In this document: positions 5,429 through 14,507 of the stretch, piece by piece
Numbering within the stretch: position 1 is the stretch's first letter
How the letters are laid out: each line of letters starts with the position of its first letter
Program-made: the position numbers and the translations under genes
Notes under the pieces: model-generated
Seen by the model: the letters and a program-made list of their open reading frames with translations, nothing else
What the model was told of the DNA's origin: nothing
Databases searched by the model: none
Virus record (IMG/VR): IMGVR_UViG_3300035698_010217
Span: 1 to 50,579 of that record
Source of the DNA: a virus
Strand: one strand, 5' to 3'
Length of the DNA stretch: 50,579 nucleotides

Positions 5429-5457
5429 TTGACATAAGGTTATATAAGTGGTATACT
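5429..5457 (+). promoter_or_regulatory. Consensus sigma-70-type promoter for the rightward late block
   Basis: TTGACA (5429-5434), exactly 17 bp, TATACT (5452-5457). Predicted start is about 5464, giving a ~50-base leader before ATG 5514. A second promoter with identical hexamers and spacing occurs at 18851-18879, and both have an AGGTT-like spacer start. Confidence 0.85.
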
Positions 5458-5513
5458 TGGTATGGTCTTAGTGATTATTTGAATTCAGTGTATAGTATGA
5501 ATAGGAGTAGGGT

Positions 5514-6344
5514 ATGACATGGCCGAATGATCATAGAGTATGGTTGGATGACTACAGAATAAATGCGTCCCATGCAAATGGAGCGTTTAAAGGAGTTAGG
5601 GATTGTATTGTAGAGATAGATGGTGTTGCTAATAACAATACTACTACGACTAAGACCAAGCCTTACTCTGTTAATACAGTACCTATTGAGCCTATACTTA
5701 GTATATTACCTACAAAAGGTTTCTGTGATGGGCTTTATTATAGTGTTGCTACTACACACACAAGAGCATCTTCTATAGGGGATATCAATGTAACCTATGA
5801 GTTCTGGCTTGTATATGATGGGGTAACTGATACTAGAGTTGGAGCTCCTGCAGCTTCTTTTCAGAGCTTTACCTTCTCAGTTATAAGTGCTGCCGCTGCT
5901 AACATAGCTGCTTTGGTTGCTACTCATGACGGTGGGATGAAGATCTGCCAGGCTAAATCTAACGGAGCAGTATGGAGTACCTATGTATATGAAGATACTC
6001 TTACCCCGGGTTTGTACACTGATGTTCTTACAGACGGTGCTGTATGGTCTGATCATCTGTTCGAACGTACATCAGGATCTGGTATAGATGCCGATGGAGT
6101 CCCACTCAAGGACGGTACTGTAGATGGTCTGGACGCTTCAATGGTGCGCTCTGCCTTCAGAGAGAACAGTTCTAATACATACGACTTTGATGTTAGTAAT
6201 GATTGGGTATCTGTTAATAAGACAGAAAATGCAGGTAATGCAGGGTTTTCTCTGCATGCTAATATAGAGACTGGTGCTTATGTTAGTGTTGCAGCCACAG
6301 CATCTGTGAACATGGGAGCTCCGGATACAATGGGTACTGGCTGA
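5514..6344 (+). CDS. Putative virion-associated protein (276 aa)
   Basis: First gene of the rightward block; ATG 5514 is preceded by AGGAGTAGGG. It is Ser/Thr/Ala/Asn-rich and beta-rich, with no membrane segment. The C-terminus (residues about 195-276) includes DADGVPLKDGTVDGLDASMVRSAFR and Gly/Ala/Val-rich strands, in the style of a decoration or fibre-like virion protein. It ends in TGA followed directly and in the same frame by a GTG-initiated 82-codon frame. Its first-in-operon position, ahead of a giant virion protein, supports a structural role; I recognise no family. Confidence 0.72.
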   Translation: MTWPNDHRVWLDDYRINASHANGAFKGVRDCIVEIDGVANNNTTTTKTKPYSVNTVPIEPILSILPTKGFCDGLYYSVATTHTRASSIGDINVTYEFWLVYDGVTDTRVGAPAASFQSFTFSVISAAAANIAALVATHDGGMKICQAKSNGAVWSTYVYEDTLTPGLYTDVLTDGAVWSDHLFERTSGSGIDADGVPLKDGTVDGLDASMVRSAFRENSSNTYDFDVSNDWVSVNKTENAGNAGFSLHANIETGAYVSVAATASVNMGAPDTMGTG

Positions 6345-6593
6345 GTGGGTATAAGAATAAAGTACAACGAGGTCGTTGTCTCAGAATCACGTAGCTGTAA
6401 GCCTCATGAGCTTTCATGGAATCTACTTACAGTGGTAGGGTCTTTCCAGAAGGTAGTTGCTGTGCAAAAGCTTCTAGTAGAAGTTCAGACAGATGTAGCG
6501 GTTGGTGAAGGTACTATACCTCATATAAAATACTGGCAGGCGCAGGTTATGACTGGATCTGTACAGGATACTATGTTGGATACCCTGGCATAA
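6345..6593 (+). CDS. Hypothetical protein (82 aa), in frame with upstream gene
   Basis: GTG at 6345 follows the TGA of the 276-aa gene with no gap and in the same reading frame. It has no Shine-Dalgarno of its own. It may be made by reinitiation, by TGA readthrough as a C-terminal extension (359 aa in all), or be the separated end of a once longer protein. The sequence is beta-rich (RIKYNEVVVSESRSCKPHELSW...). Its stop shares TAATG with the next gene. A fibronectin-like or capsid-binding extension would be a reasonable guess, no more. Confidence 0.6.
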   Translation: MGIRIKYNEVVVSESRSCKPHELSWNLLTVVGSFQKVVAVQKLLVEVQTDVAVGEGTIPHIKYWQAQVMTGSVQDTMLDTLA

Positions 6594-7222
6594 TGGAAGG
6601 TAAAGAAAAAGAACTCCTACCCATAACTGCCGACGCTCTTGATATAGTCAAGGCAGACTTAAGTGCAGAAGAGATAGAGGTGGTTCTCGACTACTTTGAA
6701 AAGACCAGGTTCCATCCTGTACACAATCTTATCATGCAGTGCAAGCAGGAGGCCTGTCAATATAAGGACAAGTGCCCCTTTGCAAAGCTTAATAAGTATC
6801 CAAAGTATGGAGAAGACTGCTATGTAGAGGTTATTCTGATCAGAGTATGGACTGAACAGCTGGTAGGAGAGCTAGAAATAGATCCTGAGAATACAGTTGA
6901 TCAGGCTCAAGTACGAGAGATAGTAGCTATGGGTGTGTTCGAGAACAGAGCTTATATGGGACATCTATCTAAGGATCCCCAGGTTCTTGAGGTTATAAAG
7001 AACATAGCCTTTGATGGAACTCCCATAGTAGAGAGAGAATTACACCCTCTCCTTAAGTACCTGGCCGAGAATAGCAAGGTTAAATCCAAGATAAGGGAAG
7101 AACTGATATCAACACGAGAAGCAAGGGCTAAGCATAATGTAGTCCAAGTGGATAATGTTCTTGATAGATTCAATAAGATGCTCGAGGGTAGGGAGGCTAA
7201 GGAGCTAGAAGCTCCTAAGTAG
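6593..7222 (+). CDS. Cys-cluster protein (209 aa)
   Basis: ATG 6593 overlaps the preceding stop (TAATG). Residues 36-80 hold a four-cysteine cluster, C50-x4-C55-x5-C61-x14-C76 (MQCKQEACQYKDKCPFAK...GEDC), suited to zinc or an Fe-S centre. The rest is helical and acidic at the start, and Lys/Glu-rich at the end (LDRFNKMLEGREAKELEAPK). Similar Cys-rich proteins sit near terminase genes in other phages, so a small-terminase or packaging-regulator role is possible. I cannot confirm that, and no helix-turn-helix is evident. Confidence 0.7.
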   Translation: MEGKEKELLPITADALDIVKADLSAEEIEVVLDYFEKTRFHPVHNLIMQCKQEACQYKDKCPFAKLNKYPKYGEDCYVEVILIRVWTEQLVGELEIDPENTVDQAQVREIVAMGVFENRAYMGHLSKDPQVLEVIKNIAFDGTPIVERELHPLLKYLAENSKVKSKIREELISTREARAKHNVVQVDNVLDRFNKMLEGREAKELEAPK

Positions 7223-7224
7223 CT

Positions 7225-10200
7225 ATGTTAGGTATACCGTCAAACGAGTACGAACTACCTAGCGAAACGTCATTAACCAAGTATTATAACAGGTTAATGC
7301 CTTCGTACCATGAGAGGTCTAGAAACGCCAGACCTACTCGTGTATATGACGCTGCCCGTAAGATGGGTATGACCTCTAAAGACCTTTTAAGCCAACTACC
7401 TGACCCATACACTCACCATCTTAATATGGTACCTCCTGATATACTCGCTCAAGTTAGGGGCAGACAGAGAGCAGAAAAGGTTACTGGACCTTTGTCCGGA
7501 GACAGAACTGGACAGGCTCTAAGACCCCTTGTAGACAAAGCAAGTAAGATACCAGACTCTGGAAAGTCTACAGCTCAGTCTCTAACTAAGTACCGCAAGG
7601 GTGACATAGGGGTATATGAGACAAGCAATGGCCTGGTTACATTTGATGGAGGTCAGTCAAGCCTACTATCTAAACCTCAAAGTAATGGTAAGGTAGCACC
7701 CTCTATACTTACTACACTAGAACCTAAGACATACAATCGGTCAAGATCGATAGGTCTGCCTGCTACTCAAGCTCAGTTACTCTACGATAAGATGTACGAT
7801 AGAGCTCCTGAAAGACACGAGAGAGTTGCGGACATAGATAAGATTATAAATAGAAATTCATCGGATGCTGCTCTTAAAACAGAAAAGACTATAAGTAAGG
7901 TGGTACAAAAGGGAGTAGATGCCAAGGTTAGATTAAAGAGAAGTCTATCCCAGGGCTTTATGAATGTACCTGATCAGTTGTTCTCATTGAGTAATGACCT
8001 TACGAAGAAATACCCACGAGCTGCTCCTTATATGAAAGCAGCAGCAGCTCTGTTCATGACAGCAGGTCTTCTAGGAACTACCAGACCTCCTGAGCCTGAT
8101 AGGAGTAACTTTATACCCGGGAGGAAGACTGCGCACTGGAAGTGGGCAGAGGCTCATGGTATAGACCCTTCTACTCCAGAGGGGACTGACTTTGGATCTG
8201 GTCTCATACCCTGGCCTGTAAGACTGGAGAGGGCTAAAGAGTTTACTCAATTTACAAGACAGCTTAAGCCAGAGATATCAGAAACCGGTACAACCTTCTT
8301 ACATGCAAGGACTGTAGCAAGACAGGATGCACTAGGGGGTATATACGGAGATAAACTCGCAAAGATAGATAAGTACCCTCATACAGATGCTGTGGCTCAG
8401 ATAACAATGAAACAACAGTTAGCTAGGACTGCTAAAGAGCCTCTGACTATGATGGAGACTCAGTATGCTCAGCCTGCTCCTTCAGTAAAAGCTCTTCTTG
8501 GTGTTCCTGCCAGGTCTGTACCACGTACAGAAATGACTGAGATACTTGGTAGACCTATGTACCCTCAGTATGGTAAGTTTGTAGATATGAAGGGTAGAGA
8601 CAGAGCTCCTTCCCGTATAACTGAGAGTCCTACTATAAAAGCCACACAGGACGCAGTAAGACAAAGCTTGGCTGTAACCTCTTCTGACGGCCATTACGCT
8701 CCTAGTATACATACTTATGAGATGTTAATGGCTCCAAAACCTGAGTTCTATAGAGAGATGCCATCTATAAATATAGGTAGGACAAGGTATAAACATGATA
8801 TAAAGATACCTGAAGTATCTTATTCCACACCTTCCTCCATGCCTGACTACTTCGATGCCGCACAACATAATGCTAGTAGGATGACTGGCTCTGCCAGAGT
8901 AGATCCTATTCCTATTGAACCAGGTATAATGAGTAAGGAAGTAACTCTTAGTAGAGCTACTAGAGATGTAAGATGGATGGCTTCAAATATGGCAGCCTCC
9001 AGGACTATAGCTCATAATGATCCAAGGCCTTTCTTGATATCCAGAAGAACTGCTGTAGATACTAACCTCCATAGATACCCCACTCCAGACATTAGATCCA
9101 GATGGGGAGGAATGGACAAGGAGTCCCACACTACAATAACTGCTATAAAGGGTAGAATGGGGCTTATACCTACTGAGCAAGGTATGCAACCTGGCATGTT
9201 GTCTTCTGGCCCCATGGAGCAATGGGCTTATAGTTCAAGGAAGACTTACGATCTTAGGAAGGGTATGCCTTCTGTAGGTAAGAATAGCAAAGACCGTGTA
9301 ATGGGTCGTGTGCGTAAAGAAGAATTCTATAGTATAAGAAACAACATGGGTCCTTCTACCCAACCAGGTAGCAGGCGTATAGTACAGGATCCTGAAAGAT
9401 ACTCTCATGTACCTCAGATGCCCGGGTCTGTACATAGTACAGATGATGAAATAGCTCGTGTAGTAAGAGCCCAAGAGCGGGCTAACCTAACATCAAAGAA
9501 GTCTGTAGCTAAAAGGCAGCGTAAGCAGAGTGAGAGGGACAAGGGCAAAAGACAGAAGCCTGTAGGTCATAAGCAATCCAGAAGAGCTAAAAAGATACTT
9601 AATAAGTATAACCCCGCTAAGGTCAAGACCACAGCAGACTATATAGAGACCCTTGCCAGGCTTGATAAGCTAGAAAAATTCCATTATGAGGCTCTTGAAG
9701 ATGATAGAGTACTCAAAAAATGGATAGGAAGAAAAGATGTAAAGAAACGCGGGGCTGCTCGTAAGCTACTAAAAGATGTAATGTTGCATGGACCTCAAGG
9801 CTCTAAGAACGATGAAAAAGAGTATATCAACAGTATATGGAGTAAAGTAAGGAACAAGCTTAACGACTCTTCAGCTACTGACAGCTTTATAAAGACCTTC
9901 TCAGAGATGCAGCAAGAGGGTATCAGTAAGAAAGAACAGAAGCTACTACATACTCTTAGGTCTGAATATGATGATATAAGATCTACCATGGCTTACTATG
10001 ACATAGCCTATAAGCGTGGAAAAGTACCTCCACGTATGATGAAGAGACTTAAGAAAGAAGGCTTAACAGCTCAAGGAGTAATGGATCAGGTAAAGTATGA
10101 GATCGGCTCCATGAGAATGATGGCCTATTCCTATAATGAGTTACTTAATGCAACTAGAAAAGTAAACTCTATGCAGAAGGCTGGTGCTAACTGGCTGCCT

Positions 10201-11697
10201 GCTGTAATAGGAAATGACATGACACTCAATTCACACTTTACATCCAAGCAATATGACGAGTTGGTAAAGGATGTAATGGGGCAGACCGGACAGTCTAGAA
10301 CTGCTGTTGAGAGTCTTATGAGAACAAGAATGCTTATCTCTCCAGTTCCTTCGAACGATATACTTAGTGCTTACAATATGAAAGGCGCATCTAAGCTACG
10401 CAGAGGATGGGGGTTAGCAAACAATATTATGGAGCGGGGCGCACAAGAGGCTAAGTTCTTCTTTGGCACTATGTCCCATGGGCCTCGTATAGGTGTGGAT
10501 ACTATAAAGTATGCTTACCATGAAGCTAGACTACTTCCTTCTCTCTTAAAGAATGTATGGAAAAACAAGAGTAGCAGATTTGCTCGTATATGGACTACAG
10601 GCTCTATTCTGTTCAGTTGGGCTGGGGACAATCCCCCATCCGCAATGAATAGCGCTATGGAGATCTCTAATAGAAGAGGGTATTCTCTAGATGATGAGTT
10701 ACCAGAGACAGTTATAGGTCGTAGTGAGAAGTTCAGAAACATACAAAGTTGGAAAGCAAGAACTGGTAGAAAGATGATGGAGTTTGGGGATAATGTTGTA
10801 GCAGGTGCAAAAGGTAGCAGAGTTATCAAGCTATTTGGCCATGGGTCAAAGACCTTTGGGACTATGCTACAACGTGTAAAAGGTGCTACTATACTTAATG
10901 CTGTAGCATACGCAAGCTTTCTATCTGAAGCTAAGACCTATAGAAGTAGAATTGGTGGTGCGGTAACTGAAACAGCTGCGTTCGCAGCTGAGCAAGCTGG
11001 CTTTGCTGTGGGTCAGTCTATAGTTACAAACGCATTCGGCGCTGCTGTAATGGGTGTACACGAGCACTCTATAGCTACTAAACTTTCTACTAATATTATA
11101 ATGAGAGACTCTTCAGCACTTGCGGGGTCAGTAGTTGCAGAGGGTGCTACTACTAAAACTTCTTCAAAGATAGCCTCACGCCTATTACAGTCAGCTGCCA
11201 AGGGGGCAAAAATGCCCGGGTGGCTTGGTGTAGGTTTCTTTATTGCTGGTTGGGCAGTGGGCGGTGTTGTAGCATCGTTCCTATCTTCTAATGTAAGAAA
11301 GGGAGGTAAAGCTCTCTTTGGTCATGCAGCTGCATATGGAGGAGTTAAACCAGGACTGTCATTCCCTAATCCAAACTACTGGGAGAACAATACTGTTACT
11401 GCTACTTCAGGTACAAGCTTTACCGGTATGGATGTCTCAGGTCCTAATATGACACCATTTGGATCAGAGTACGATCCTGATAATGACCCACTACTAGACC
11501 CGCCAACTGCACAAAAACAGAAACGAAAGTATAAAAGGCCCTTGAAACCTGGGGCAATTACGTTTAGAATGTACGAAAACAGAAACGCAGCTAAGATAGG
11601 ACAGCAAGCATTTAGGCTTGCAGACGCACAACACCGTCCTATCTATATGAAAACATATAATTCAGGACAGCGCGTAGACAGAGGTGCTGTAGCCTAA
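7225..11697 (+). CDS. Giant putative internal/ejected virion protein (1490 aa)
   Basis: Starts two bases after the previous stop without a clear Shine-Dalgarno, so coupling is likely. It is basic, and rich in Ser, Arg, Lys and Tyr. It has a hydrophobic segment near residues 266-287 (PYMKAAAALFMTAGLLG) and a strongly basic stretch about 753-795 (KRQRKQSERDKGKRQKP). A Lys-rich helical region of about 800-1000 follows. The C-terminus is Ala/Gly-rich, with hydrophobic stretches near 1255-1310 and 1329-1352 (GWLGVGFFIAGWAVGGVVASF). Long, basic proteins with membrane-active ends are typical of proteins packaged in the head and ejected with DNA. Two Gly-rich membrane-type proteins follow it. No enzymatic motif was found. 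Function inferred only. Confidence 0.75.
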   Translation: MLGIPSNEYELPSETSLTKYYNRLMPSYHERSRNARPTRVYDAARKMGMTSKDLLSQLPDPYTHHLNMVPPDILAQVRGRQRAEKVTGPLSGDRTGQALRPLVDKASKIPDSGKSTAQSLTKYRKGDIGVYETSNGLVTFDGGQSSLLSKPQSNGKVAPSILTTLEPKTYNRSRSIGLPATQAQLLYDKMYDRAPERHERVADIDKIINRNSSDAALKTEKTISKVVQKGVDAKVRLKRSLSQGFMNVPDQLFSLSNDLTKKYPRAAPYMKAAAALFMTAGLLGTTRPPEPDRSNFIPGRKTAHWKWAEAHGIDPSTPEGTDFGSGLIPWPVRLERAKEFTQFTRQLKPEISETGTTFLHARTVARQDALGGIYGDKLAKIDKYPHTDAVAQITMKQQLARTAKEPLTMMETQYAQPAPSVKALLGVPARSVPRTEMTEILGRPMYPQYGKFVDMKGRDRAPSRITESPTIKATQDAVRQSLAVTSSDGHYAPSIHTYEMLMAPKPEFYREMPSINIGRTRYKHDIKIPEVSYSTPSSMPDYFDAAQHNASRMTGSARVDPIPIEPGIMSKEVTLSRATRDVRWMASNMAASRTIAHNDPRPFLISRRTAVDTNLHRYPTPDIRSRWGGMDKESHTTITAIKGRMGLIPTEQGMQPGMLSSGPMEQWAYSSRKTYDLRKGMPSVGKNSKDRVMGRVRKEEFYSIRNNMGPSTQPGSRRIVQDPERYSHVPQMPGSVHSTDDEIARVVRAQERANLTSKKSVAKRQRKQSERDKGKRQKPVGHKQSRRAKKILNKYNPAKVKTTADYIETLARLDKLEKFHYEALEDDRVLKKWIGRKDVKKRGAARKLLKDVMLHGPQGSKNDEKEYINSIWSKVRNKLNDSSATDSFIKTFSEMQQEGISKKEQKLLHTLRSEYDDIRSTMAYYDIAYKRGKVPPRMMKRLKKEGLTAQGVMDQVKYEIGSMRMMAYSYNELLNATRKVNSMQKAGANWLPAVIGNDMTLNSHFTSKQYDELVKDVMGQTGQSRTAVESLMRTRMLISPVPSNDILSAYNMKGASKLRRGWGLANNIMERGAQEAKFFFGTMSHGPRIGVDTIKYAYHEARLLPSLLKNVWKNKSSRFARIWTTGSILFSWAGDNPPSAMNSAMEISNRRGYSLDDELPETVIGRSEKFRNIQSWKARTGRKMMEFGDNVVAGAKGSRVIKLFGHGSKTFGTMLQRVKGATILNAVAYASFLSEAKTYRSRIGGAVTETAAFAAEQAGFAVGQSIVTNAFGAAVMGVHEHSIATKLSTNIIMRDSSALAGSVVAEGATTKTSSKIASRLLQSAAKGAKMPGWLGVGFFIAGWAVGGVVASFLSSNVRKGGKALFGHAAAYGGVKPGLSFPNPNYWENNTVTATSGTSFTGMDVSGPNMTPFGSEYDPDNDPLLDPPTAQKQKRKYKRPLKPGAITFRMYENRNAAKIGQQAFRLADAQHRPIYMKTYNSGQRVDRGAVA

Positions 11698-11707
11698 GGA
11701 GGTAATA

Positions 11708-12265
11708 ATGGCAAGAGGTTTAGGAATAGGGCCAGGAGGGCTGAAGAAGTCACTTAGCTCTCCCGCTCAACAGATGCAAAATACAGGACTGGTAATGAAT
11801 ATGTTTTCAGGTGCACGCAGCTTTGTAAAAGGCATGGTAACTGGGGACTTCACCGGTTCAATGAGGCAAAGTTTGTGGGACACTAAACATAACCAAGCTG
11901 GTCGTACGTTTATGAGCAGACTATCTGCAGCCGAAAAAACAGGCTGGGGTGGTATGACTGTTAATCAAAGAAGGGTGCTTAGTAGAAGTGCCAGTACTGC
12001 AATGAAGTCAGTAACAGGACAGCGTACTGGATTTAGAGCTGCTATGAACAGAAAGGCTACCATGATGAGAGCAGGTCAAATAGGTGCTGGGGTAGCTGCT
12101 TATGCTGGTATAACCTCTTTGACAGACACAGACTTTACTACCAAGCTTGGTTTTGGAGCAGGGTATGCTTATGGGCTACGTAAGTTTGGCGGAGGTAGAT
12201 TTGGCGGTTTGAGAGCTCTAGGAATGGGAGCAATATCAGGTGCTGCTACAGCGCCTATATTCTAG
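11708..12265 (+). CDS. Basic Gly/Ala-rich protein (185 aa), membrane-active looking
   Basis: AAGGAGGTAATA precedes ATG 11708. It is basic and rich in Gly, Met, Arg and Ser. There is a hydrophobic helix near residues 120-136 (IGAGVAAYAGITSL) and a C-terminal Gly-rich tail (GFGAGYAYGLRKFGGGRFGG...GMGAISGAA). It sits between the 1490-aa giant protein and the glycine-zipper protein, so it probably belongs to the same virion or ejection group. No known family recognised. Confidence 0.7.
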   Translation: MARGLGIGPGGLKKSLSSPAQQMQNTGLVMNMFSGARSFVKGMVTGDFTGSMRQSLWDTKHNQAGRTFMSRLSAAEKTGWGGMTVNQRRVLSRSASTAMKSVTGQRTGFRAAMNRKATMMRAGQIGAGVAAYAGITSLTDTDFTTKLGFGAGYAYGLRKFGGGRFGGLRALGMGAISGAATAPIF

Positions 12266-12276
12266 GAGAATAATAA

Positions 12277-12669
12277 ATGTACGATGCATATTGGTCAGCT
12301 AAAGGTGCTACTCCAGGGAGATCAGCAACTGGAGCTGTTGGGGCTATACTTAGCTCTGGTGTTCAATGGGGAGCCATGGGAGCCTTTGCAGGTTTTGCAA
12401 TTGGAGGAGGCCCTTTCGGTGCTCTTGTAGGAGGTGCTATAGGTACTGTAGGTGGGCTATTAGGAGGAGCCCTTAGCTACTTCTGGGATGATATTAACAA
12501 AGGATTGTTTGGTGACAGCAGACTTATATCAGGGTTTGACTTTAGAAGACCTGTTGTTAATACAAGACTAGCTGCTACTATGAGACAGGCTGCTATGCAA
12601 AGCATACTATCTTCTGGTAGCAACTACAGACAGTACCTAGGAAAGGAAGCAGCTCAGCTGCATGCATAA
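12277..12669 (+). CDS. Glycine-zipper membrane protein (130 aa)
   Basis: AGGAGAATAATAA precedes ATG 12277. Residues 35-70 form a glycine zipper (GAFAGFAIGGGPFGALVGGAIGTVGG in overlapping G-x3-G steps), typical of membrane-inserting, oligomerising helices. The C-terminus is a separate amphipathic helix (RLAATMRQAAMQSILSS, then NYRQYLGKEAAQLHA). A pore-forming or DNA-ejection helper is plausible given its neighbours, and a holin is less likely in this position. The stop shares TAATG with terL. Confidence 0.72.
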   Translation: MYDAYWSAKGATPGRSATGAVGAILSSGVQWGAMGAFAGFAIGGGPFGALVGGAIGTVGGLLGGALSYFWDDINKGLFGDSRLISGFDFRRPVVNTRLAATMRQAAMQSILSSGSNYRQYLGKEAAQLHA

Positions 12670-14507
12670 TGGAAGATACTAAACTACTAGCTTCAGAGGT
12701 TATGCAGGAACGTCGAGAGAGACTAAAATACCTAGAGTCTTTAAACATACCTGAAGATCATATGTGCCATAACTGTATCAAATACTATAAGGAAACCTTG
12801 GGCTATATGCCATGCTCCTGTAAAGGCGGTTTAGATCTACTTATAGAGAGAGATATTGTTAAGCTCGGTCTGGCTGATGAGGAAAAGGATATCTATAGAA
12901 CCATAAAGAATCCTGTTCTGTGGGCAAAAGAGTTTCTTACCGATGTAGATAAAAATGCCTGGACTGCCCGGTGGTACCAAGAAGAACTGTTACTTTGTAC
13001 ATCTACTAAAAAGGCAGTAAGAGCCGGTAGGCGTATTGGTAAAACAGAAGCTCTCGGTATAGACGCTACATGGTCTTGGCATACTATACCTAATAGAAAG
13101 ATAATGATTATCGCTCCTTTTCAGGACCAAGTAAACCTTATCTTTAATAACATAAGATTCTATATAGACGGGTCTCAAGAGTTATCTTCTGCAATGGGTA
13201 GAAATACACGTAGTCCTCAGAGAATAGAGAATAGGGTTAATGGATCCTTTATGCACGGCATAACAGCAGGTACCAGATCTGGTATGAAAGGGGATAAAGC
13301 CAGAGGCCAAGACGCTACTGATATGTACTGGGACGAAGCAGACTACCTAGACGAAGCCACTATGGACTCTCTTATAGGTATCCGTGCTTCCAGGAAAGAC
13401 CTTAGACTATGGGCTTCTACTACTCCAACAGGTGCCCGTGAGTTCTTCTATAGCTGGTGTAACGATAAGAAACAAGGGTATAAAGAGTTCCACTATAAAT
13501 CTAATGTAGGCCCAAACTGGACTAAAGAGACTGAGTATGAAGTGCGTCAGACTATGTCAAATACCAGTTACCTACATGAATTCGAGGCTGAGTTTGCTGA
13601 CTCTGAGGTCGGTGTTTACCAGCAATCTCATATAGATGCATGTATACGTGACTACGATCCTAACAAATGGGAGCGTAACTGGAACCAAGGCTACCTCTAT
13701 ACTCTAGGGGTAGACTGGAATGAAGCTAAGAACGGGGTTAGACTGATAGGTCTTGAGTACAATCCTGAGACTACGAAGATTAGAGTTTGTAGTCTTATAT
13801 CTATTCACAGTGCTGAGTTTACTCAGCTTAAAGCTGTTGCTGCTATACGCGATCTAAATGCTCTTTGGAAGTTTGATGCTATTTATGTAGACCAGGGTTA
13901 TGGAGAAACTCAAATACAGATACTCCATAAGATGGGATTGAGTGATCCTAAGTCTAGACTGGGTAAGATAGTAAAAGGTATAAAGATGGGAAGCAAGACT
14001 TCCATGTACGATCCTATCTCTAAACAAGAAGAGAAGTACCATACCAAGCACCTTATTGTTGACATGTCAGCTAGGCGTATAGAAGTTCATCAATGTATAC
14101 TGCCTGCTTCTGAGGATGAAAAAGGAGGCCTGGTAGATGAGATGCGCAACTTTAGAGCTGAAAGAGTCAGTGCTGACGGTATACCAACATACAGTACAGA
14201 GAATGACCACTCTATAGTAGCCTGGCAACTAGCTCTGTTCGCACTGATCTATGAGTTCTCTCCTATCAATAGAAGGTCTCATGCTACAAAAGTTGCCTTT
14301 GCAGATGTGTTTAATACCCACGAGGAGATGCCTATGGGTACTAGAGACATGAAACAAAAGGCTTTAGTCAATCCAAGGACTGCAGCTGAGCCTCGTATAG
14401 TACTAAGTAATGGGCTTCAGTTTGTGTCAGCTGGGTTCAGAAAGGATCCGGTTGCTAGACAAGGGAGAGCTTTCTTCCGCCCAACAGAAGGGAGACGTAG
14501 CTTCTAA
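12669..14507 (+). CDS. terL: Terminase large subunit
   Basis: 612 aa; the ATPase-nuclease that pumps and cuts phage DNA into proheads. The ATPase domain has Walker A GRRIGKTE (residues 120-127), Walker B MYWDEAD (219-225, D222-E223) and coupling motif WASTTPTG (248-255). The RNase H-like nuclease domain begins near 343, with acidic residues in LGVDWNEAKNG (D349), IYVDQGYG (D408) and STENDHSIVAW (D513). Unusually, the N-terminus carries a CHNC...PCSC cluster (C33, C36, C49, C51) that could bind zinc. The start overlaps the previous stop. It is followed directly by a 653-aa gene and the portal. Confidence 0.97.
   Translation: MEDTKLLASEVMQERRERLKYLESLNIPEDHMCHNCIKYYKETLGYMPCSCKGGLDLLIERDIVKLGLADEEKDIYRTIKNPVLWAKEFLTDVDKNAWTARWYQEELLLCTSTKKAVRAGRRIGKTEALGIDATWSWHTIPNRKIMIIAPFQDQVNLIFNNIRFYIDGSQELSSAMGRNTRSPQRIENRVNGSFMHGITAGTRSGMKGDKARGQDATDMYWDEADYLDEATMDSLIGIRASRKDLRLWASTTPTGAREFFYSWCNDKKQGYKEFHYKSNVGPNWTKETEYEVRQTMSNTSYLHEFEAEFADSEVGVYQQSHIDACIRDYDPNKWERNWNQGYLYTLGVDWNEAKNGVRLIGLEYNPETTKIRVCSLISIHSAEFTQLKAVAAIRDLNALWKFDAIYVDQGYGETQIQILHKMGLSDPKSRLGKIVKGIKMGSKTSMYDPISKQEEKYHTKHLIVDMSARRIEVHQCILPASEDEKGGLVDEMRNFRAERVSADGIPTYSTENDHSIVAWQLALFALIYEFSPINRRSHATKVAFADVFNTHEEMPMGTRDMKQKALVNPRTAAEPRIVLSNGLQFVSAGFRKDPVARQGRAFFRPTEGRRSF

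Noticed and set aside
6342-6347. Recoded TGA in the whole genome (alternative genetic code)
   Set aside because: TGA is used as a normal stop in ATGA overlaps elsewhere (for example at 2019, 25823 and 30283), so general reassignment is not supported.
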